Assembly (NCBI GenBank): GCA_020621865.1
Contig: JAHRYW010000005.1
Coordinates: forward strand, 125,988 to 189,987
Source: Betaproteobacteria bacterium
GTDB lineage: Bacteria; Pseudomonadota; Gammaproteobacteria; Burkholderiales; Rhodocyclaceae
Length of the DNA stretch: 64,000 nucleotides
Direction: 5' to 3'
Shown: piece after piece, positions 59,270 through 64,000 of the stretch
Layout of the letters: each line of letters begins with the position of its first letter
Numbering within the stretch: the stretch's first letter is position 1
Position numbers and translations under genes: made by a program
Notes under the pieces: generated by a model
Seen by the model: only the letters and a program-made list of their open reading frames with translations
Database searches by the model: none
Told to the model about the DNA's origin: nothing

Positions 59270-59804
59270 AGCGGGTTTTCAGGCGAAAAGCCTGGGTAAT
59301 CAGATTAATCGCCTCCGGACTGTCCCAGGCCCGCGAACCGGCAATTTTCTTGATCACGCGGCCGTCGGCATCGACCAGCAAGGTCAGCGGCAGGCGGTCG
59401 GCACCGAGCATGTTTTCGAGCAGCAGCTTGCGATCGAGATAATTGGCAAAACTGATGCCGTATTGGCGGACGAAGGCAGCCGCTGCGGCCGGATCGTCAT
59501 CGGTCGAGATGCCGATGATGTTGAACTCGTGGCCGTTGTAGCGCCGGGCCAGGCGCTCCAGCGAACTGATCTCGGCCCGACAGGGACCACACCAACTGGC
59601 CCAGACGTTGATCAGCAGCGGCTTGCCGTGAAACGACGAAAGATTCGCGCCGGGGCCGGCAATCCCGTTCATCGGCGCCTCGCGCAGCAATTCGCCGACC
59701 ATCACCTCGCCCGGCGTCCCGGCCTGCGTGCCCGGCGCAGCGAGCAATAGCCAAGTACCGATGGCAACGCCCATCGCTGATCGCACCCCGTTTGTCCAAC
59801 CCAT
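59268..59804 (-). CDS. TlpA-like periplasmic thioredoxin
   Basis: 178 residues from ATG 59804: signal or anchor (AMGVAIGTWLLLAAPGTQAG), then thioredoxin fold with WASWCGPCRAEI and cis-Pro region LPLTLLVDADG. Likely reduces disulphides of apocytochromes or other periplasmic proteins. It lies alone between the barrel gene and menE; given the huge number of haem-site cysteines encoded here, a role in cytochrome maturation is possible but not shown. Confidence 0.9.
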   Translation of the reverse strand: MGWTNGVRSAMGVAIGTWLLLAAPGTQAGTPGEVMVGELLREAPMNGIAGPGANLSSFHGKPLLINVWASWCGPCRAEISSLERLARRYNGHEFNIIGISTDDDPAAAAAFVRQYGISFANYLDRKLLLENMLGADRLPLTLLVDADGRVIKKIAGSRAWDSPEAINLITQAFRLKTR

Positions 59805-59931
59805 ATCGACTCCAGAAATCTCTCGCCACCGACCGAAAACTCTGCGGCAGCAGGGAAAGCATCTATCGTAAGGCATTTTATTGATCTGTCTCGCCTTGCC
59901 CGAGCCATGGCAAATCTATAATCGAACGCTT

Positions 59932-61197
59932 ATGGCAAACTCCCGCTCCCTCGCCGAACACCTGCAAAACGCCGCTCTCGCCACGCCGCAAGCGTTGGCC
60001 TTGCATTACGGCGGGCGGAGCTTTGGTTTCGCCACGTGGCTGGCCTACGCGGAACAGAAGGCCGGGCAGATCGACACGACCAGGGCGCTGGTGATCGGCA
60101 GCGGCGACAGCCTGCAACTGGCCGGATTGGCCGCTGCCTGCAGTCTGCGAAATCGGCCATTTTTTGCCAGTGACCGTAGCATTCCTCTGCCAGCCGGCGA
60201 AAACCTGCACCCCGACACCGCGCTGATCATCGCGACCAGCGGCAGCGAGGGGCAGCCGCGTGCCGTGTTGCTCGGCAACGCCCAGCTCGATGCCGCCGCA
60301 AGCGGCGCCAACGCCCGTCTTGGACTGCGCGCCGGCGACCTGTGGCTGAACTGCCTGCCGCTGCAGCACATCGGCGGCCTGAGCATCCTCTGGCGCTGCG
60401 CCCGGGCCGGCGCCGGGGTGCTGTTGCACGACGGCTTTGCCGCCGAACAGGTCGCCGCCGACCTCGCCGCCCACCCGGTCACCCACATTTCGCTGGTCCC
60501 GGCCATGCTGGCCCGGCTGCTCGATATCGTCGCCCGGCCGCCGGCCAGCCTGCGCGTGTTGTTGATCGGCGGCGCCGCGCTGTCGCGCCAGCTGTACGAC
60601 AAGGCCAGTGCTGCCGGCTGGCCGCTGGTCGTCAGCTACGGCATGAGCGAAACCGCCGCCCTGATCGCCGCCCACGCCCCGGACGACGGCCCTTGGCACG
60701 AAGGACTGGCCGGCCGCCCGCTGCCCGGCCACGAACTCCGGATCGGCGACGACGGCCGGATCGCCATCCGCGGCCCCCAGGTCATGCTCGGCTATGCCGA
60801 CGGCAGCGGTGTAGACAGCGCCGGCTGGCTCACCACCGGCGACCTCGGTGCAATCGATGAGGCTGGCCGCCTGAGCGTCCTCGGTCGGGCCGACGACATG
60901 CTGATCAGCGGCGGCTGCAACGTTCATCCGCAGGAGATCGAGGCCTGCCTGGCCGCCTGCCCCGGCGTTGACGATGTCGCCGTCACCGGATCACCCGACC
61001 CGGTCTGGGGCGACCTCGTCGTCGCCCTGGTCGTCGGCCCGGTCGAACCGGGCGAGCTGTTCGAACACGCCCGCCAGCACCTGCCGACGGCAGCCCAGCC
61101 CCGGCGCTTTCAGCGCCTTGACCAACTGCCGCGCAACGCCAACGGCAAACTCGACCGCCCCGCCCTGCGCCTGATCGCCAATCGGAGTCGGAAGTGA
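59932..61197 (+). CDS. menE: o-Succinylbenzoate--CoA ligase
   Basis: 421 residues, ANL (acyl-adenylating) superfamily. Motifs: IIATSGSEGQPRAVLL (P-loop), YGMSETAALIAAH, GWLTTGDLG, GRADDMLISGGCNVHP, and the C-terminal Lys in NANGKLDR. Its pairing with isochorismate synthase supports the MenE role in menaquinone synthesis over other acyl-CoA ligases. A copy of the dispersed repeat codes for part of the N-terminal domain (RNRPFFASDRSI). Start ATG 59932; overlaps menF by 4 bp. Confidence 0.88.
   Translation: MANSRSLAEHLQNAALATPQALALHYGGRSFGFATWLAYAEQKAGQIDTTRALVIGSGDSLQLAGLAAACSLRNRPFFASDRSIPLPAGENLHPDTALIIATSGSEGQPRAVLLGNAQLDAAASGANARLGLRAGDLWLNCLPLQHIGGLSILWRCARAGAGVLLHDGFAAEQVAADLAAHPVTHISLVPAMLARLLDIVARPPASLRVLLIGGAALSRQLYDKASAAGWPLVVSYGMSETAALIAAHAPDDGPWHEGLAGRPLPGHELRIGDDGRIAIRGPQVMLGYADGSGVDSAGWLTTGDLGAIDEAGRLSVLGRADDMLISGGCNVHPQEIEACLAACPGVDDVAVTGSPDPVWGDLVVALVVGPVEPGELFEHARQHLPTAAQPRRFQRLDQLPRNANGKLDRPALRLIANRSRK
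60147..60183 (+). repeat. Dispersed repeat, copy 11 (inside menE)
   Basis: TGCGAAATCGGCCATTTTTT then GCCAGTGACCGTAGCATT; exact core 60172-60183, in frame. Confidence 0.85.
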
Positions 61198-62534
61198 TCC
61201 ACACTCTGCGCCGCCAGATTACCGCCCCCGAAACGCTGGTCCGCCTGCAGGCGCTGGCCGACGGGGCGCCGGATTCGGCGCCGATCAGCCTGCGTCTGGC
61301 GCTGGGCCGCAGCGCCACCGACTGGCTGGACCTGCTGCCGGCACACCAGCCGCACTGGTACCGAGCCCGCCCGGACCGCGGCGAATACCGCCTGGCCATC
61401 GGCCACGCGCTGCACGTGGCAACCGCCGGTGCCAACCGCTTTGCCGCGCTGGACCACGCCTACGCCGGATTTTGCCGGCACTGGCGGCACAACGGCCCGG
61501 CGCTGGCCTTCGCCGGTTTCGCCTTCGATGCCGCCGGCAGTGCTCCGCTGCCCAACGCGCTGCTCTCCATCCCCGCCATTCTGCTCGAAAACCTCGACGG
61601 CGACTGCTCGGTGACGCTGAGCGTGCCGACCGGCCGGCTGGCCCAGGCCGTGACCGAATGGCTGCCGCTGCTAAGCAGCACGCCCCCCGACCCGGCGCCG
61701 CAACTGCTGCCCGGGCGCCCGGCGGCACTCGACGACCGCGCCTGGATCGCCCGCGTCAACGCTGCACTGCGCGACATCGCCGCCGGCCGCATGGCCAAGG
61801 TGGTGCTCAGCCGCAGCCGCCAGTTCCGAGGCAGCGCCGCGTTCTCGCCGGCCGCCATCCTCGCCCGCCTGATCGCGCAGCAGCCGGGCGGCGTCATCTA
61901 CGCCCACGGCAATGGCCAGCAAAGTTTCCTCGGTGCCACGCCGGAACGGTTGGTCCGCCTGCGTGGGCAGCAAATCGATGTCGATGCGTTGGCCGGCACC
62001 GCCTGGCCGGGTTCGCTGGCCTTGTCGGAGAGCAAGAACCGGCACGAGCAGTCGCTGGTCGTCCGCGCCATCTGCGCCGCCCTTGCTCCGCTGTGCACGA
62101 CGCCGCCGGCAGTGGGCGGCATTGAGCAACACCAGGCCGGCCAACTCGCCCACTGGCGCAGCCGGATCTCGGCCCAGGCCAGGCCCGGCACCCGGCTGTT
62201 CGATCTGGTCCGTACCCTGCACCCGACCCCAGCGGTCGGCGGCTTTCCCGCCGCCGCGGCGCAGGACTGGCTGGCGGCCCATGGCGAGAAGCGCAGCGGC
62301 TGGTACAGCGGTGGCTTTGGCCTGCTGACCCCGGATGGCGACGGCGAATTCTCGGTTGCCCTGCGCTCGGCGCTGATCGACGGCGACTGCGCCGAACTGC
62401 AGGCTGGTGCCGGCATCGTCGCCGGCTCCGATGCGCAGCATGAACTGGCCGAAACCGAGGCCAAGCTGGGCACCCTGCTCGCCGCGCTGACCGCCTGCCC
62501 GCTCCCGGCCAGCGACCTCAGCCGCAGCGCCTGA
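61194..62534 (+). CDS. menF: Isochorismate synthase
   Basis: 446 residues, GTG start overlapping the menE stop. Chorismate-binding fold: KVVLSRSRQF, FLGATPERLV, ALAGTAWPGS, SESKNRHEQSLVV, LHPTPAVGGFP and GWYSGGFG are the conserved blocks of isochorismate synthases. It makes isochorismate from chorismate as the first step to menaquinone. The menaquinol produced is the expected donor for NosGH and probably for the cytochrome b of the multihaem operon. menF is used as symbol; entC-type siderophore use is less likely beside menE. Confidence 0.9.
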   Translation: MIHTLRRQITAPETLVRLQALADGAPDSAPISLRLALGRSATDWLDLLPAHQPHWYRARPDRGEYRLAIGHALHVATAGANRFAALDHAYAGFCRHWRHNGPALAFAGFAFDAAGSAPLPNALLSIPAILLENLDGDCSVTLSVPTGRLAQAVTEWLPLLSSTPPDPAPQLLPGRPAALDDRAWIARVNAALRDIAAGRMAKVVLSRSRQFRGSAAFSPAAILARLIAQQPGGVIYAHGNGQQSFLGATPERLVRLRGQQIDVDALAGTAWPGSLALSESKNRHEQSLVVRAICAALAPLCTTPPAVGGIEQHQAGQLAHWRSRISAQARPGTRLFDLVRTLHPTPAVGGFPAAAAQDWLAAHGEKRSGWYSGGFGLLTPDGDGEFSVALRSALIDGDCAELQAGAGIVAGSDAQHELAETEAKLGTLLAALTACPLPASDLSRSA

Positions 62535-62576
62535 TTTTTTCGTTTTTGGACGTTTTTTGCCGCTGACCGCAGCATT
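62533..62576 (+). repeat. Dispersed repeat, copy 12
   Basis: GATTTTTTCGTTTTTGGACG, T-run, then GCCGCTGACCGCAGCATT; one mismatch in the core (62565-62576). It begins at the menF stop codon. Confidence 0.82.
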
Positions 62577-62611
62577 CGGCGGCGCAGCCAGGCACGCCGG
62601 GCTCCAGCAGC

Positions 62612-64000
62612 TTAGCCGCAGCGCAACTTCGGCCCCGGACGCCCGATGTGGTAGCCCTGGGCGTAGTCGATACCGAATTCGAGCACGGCATCGAGAATGG
62701 GCTGATCCTCGACGTATTCGGCGATGGTCTGGATGTTCAATTCCTGGGCCAGCGTCACGATACTCTTGGTGAAGGCCTTGTATTCGGCGTCGACCAGCAC
62801 GTTGCGGATAAATTCGCCTTCGATCTTGATGTAATCGACTGGGAAGCGCTTGATGTACTGGAAGGACGAATAGCCCGAGCCGAAGTCGTCGATGGCGAAG
62901 CTGAAGCCGGCCGTCTTCAGGTCGAAGACGAATTTTTCCAAGAGGCTGAGGTTGCTGACTGTTTCGCGCTCGGTGATTTCGAAGACGATGCGATTTGGTT
63001 CGATTTCAAATTCCCTGGCCAGGCGGGTGATCCGCGAAATGAATTCGCCAACGATCAGCGCCTTGGGGGACAGGTTGACGAACAGGATGCCGCGATAGCC
63101 CTGCTCGCGAATCTGCCCGAAGGCCTTCTCGATGAGCTGGTAATCCATCTTGTGGGCAAGCCCCATCGCCTCGGCTTCCTCGATGAACTCCTGGGCGGCG
63201 ACGATGCGCTGGCCGACCTGGATGCGCATCAGCAACTCGTGGATCAGCACCTCGCCGGTCCGGCTGTGCACGATGGGCTGGAAGAAAGGAACGATGCGGC
63301 CCTCATCGAGCGCGCTGCGGATCATCTGGCTCTTGTCGCTGGCCTGCTTGAGCGCCTCGACCATGTCCTCGTCGCTGGGAATGGCGATGCTGTTCTTGCC
63401 CGCCCGCTTGGCCTTGTACATCATGTTGTCGGCGATCAGGAACAGCTCGCGGCTGTCCTTGCCGTGGGTCGGGTGGATGGCGATGCCGATCGACGTCGTC
63501 GCCTTGATCTTGACCGTGCTGCCCGGCGCCTCCAGCGAAAACTCCTCAAGCATCTCGGCGATCCGCTGGGCGACCATGTGCGCCTGCGACTCGCCGGCTT
63601 CGGGCAGGACGATGGCAAATTCGTCGCCGCCGTAGCGAGCGAGCAGGTCGCCCTGGCGAACCGCCTGGTGAAGGATCTTGGCAAAGGCCTGGAGGAAGGC
63701 GTCGCCGAACTGGTGGCCGTAGGCGTCGTTGATCGCCTTGAAGTTGTCCATGTCGAGCACCATCACCGCGAACTCGTAGCCGTGACGCTGCGAGCGCCCG
63801 ATCTCGTAGCCGAGCAGTTCCCAGAACATCCGCTGGTTGTAGAGATCGGTCAGCGGGTCGCGCGTGGCGTAGTGCTCCAGCTCCTTGGTGTACTTGTAGA
63901 TCGCCTTGACCGAGCCGACCAGATTGAGCAGCGCGGTCAGGATGCTGCTGATCACGATATGGCGGATCGGGTCCTGGGCCAGCGTCGAATGCACGCCGAT
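62612..64000 (-). CDS. GGDEF-EAL c-di-GMP protein (5' end cut by window)
   Basis: At least 462 residues are visible and the frame is open to the right edge, so an N-terminal sensor part is missing. GGDEF domain with DPLTDLYNQRMFWELL and intact ARYGGDEFAIVL; EAL domain with the variant HELLMRI in place of EALxR, plus FVNLSPKAL, FEITERETV, DDFGSGYSSF and the terminal QGYHIGRP. Probably a diguanylate cyclase with an EAL domain of possible activity. It is convergent with menF. Confidence 0.93.
   Translation of the reverse strand: MGVHSTLAQDPIRHIVISSILTALLNLVGSVKAIYKYTKELEHYATRDPLTDLYNQRMFWELLGYEIGRSQRHGYEFAVMVLDMDNFKAINDAYGHQFGDAFLQAFAKILHQAVRQGDLLARYGGDEFAIVLPEAGESQAHMVAQRIAEMLEEFSLEAPGSTVKIKATTSIGIAIHPTHGKDSRELFLIADNMMYKAKRAGKNSIAIPSDEDMVEALKQASDKSQMIRSALDEGRIVPFFQPIVHSRTGEVLIHELLMRIQVGQRIVAAQEFIEEAEAMGLAHKMDYQLIEKAFGQIREQGYRGILFVNLSPKALIVGEFISRITRLAREFEIEPNRIVFEITERETVSNLSLLEKFVFDLKTAGFSFAIDDFGSGYSSFQYIKRFPVDYIKIEGEFIRNVLVDAEYKAFTKSIVTLAQELNIQTIAEYVEDQPILDAVLEFGIDYAQGYHIGRPGPKLRCG

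Overview
The window reads as a chromosome segment of a GC-rich, facultatively anaerobic betaproteobacterium. A Rhodocyclales relative (Dechloromonas/Azonexus/Ferribacterium type) is my inference from gene content: Sec-type (clade II) N2O reductase, nifE, menaquinone genes, many c-di-GMP proteins and extremely haem-rich cytochromes. I see no rRNA, tRNA or CRISPR.

Layout. 0-3.3 kb: the 5' part of a cation/proton antiporter, a frameshifted amidotransferase, and a copper-delivery operon (PCu(A)C, SCO, small membrane protein) divergent from nosZ, with an FNR-type box between. 3.5-11.4 kb: nosZ, two c-type cytochromes, nosB, nosD, nosG, nosH. 11.4-12.9 kb: an AT-rich foreign-looking gene. 13.0-21.3 kb: a light-response cluster led by a LitR/CarH-like B12 regulator with 11-bp direct-repeat operators, then glutathione peroxidase, FAD oxidoreductase, DUF1365, cyclopropane synthase, chalcone-isomerase-like, MFS, DUF3833, SDR and NTF2-like genes. 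21.4-24.1 kb: the rest of the nos system (nosF, nosL, nosY, a TlpA thioredoxin), so the nos cluster is split by about 10 kb. 24.2-34.9 kb: a sensor kinase/c-di-GMP pair, an FAD oxidoreductase, AsmA, small proteins and a decayed antiporter. 34.9-39.2 kb: accessory region with an IS4-type transposase remnant, LysR/MFS pair, higBA toxin-antitoxin and AT-rich DNA. 39.35-40.9 kb: solitary nifE with a sigma-54 promoter and a NifA site.

40.9-55.7 kb is the outstanding part. On the minus strand lie, in transcription order, a membrane cytochrome b-like protein, a 24-haem cytochrome, a giant 1978-residue cytochrome with 76 CXXCH plus one CX4CH motif by hand count, an outer-membrane TPR/beta-barrel protein and a CcmI haem-lyase subunit. 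I read it as a quinol-to-outside electron conduit (porin-cytochrome type) with about 100 haems in two adjacent genes. Divergent from it are a degenerate GGDEF membrane protein and a ferredoxin/thioredoxin-reductase-like flavoprotein.

55.8-64 kb: a DUF6502/DUF5666/outer-membrane cassette whose DUF5666 protein ends in about 31 (A/V)EK tripeptides, a TlpA-like protein, menE-menF, and a GGDEF/EAL protein cut by the window edge.

Scattered through the window are at least 13 copies of a roughly 35-45 bp repeat with core GACCGTAGCATT after a T-rich tract. Several sit in frame inside genes, one supplies a start codon, one encodes a signal-peptide core, and one is itself interrupted by a 27-bp insert related to a second small repeat.
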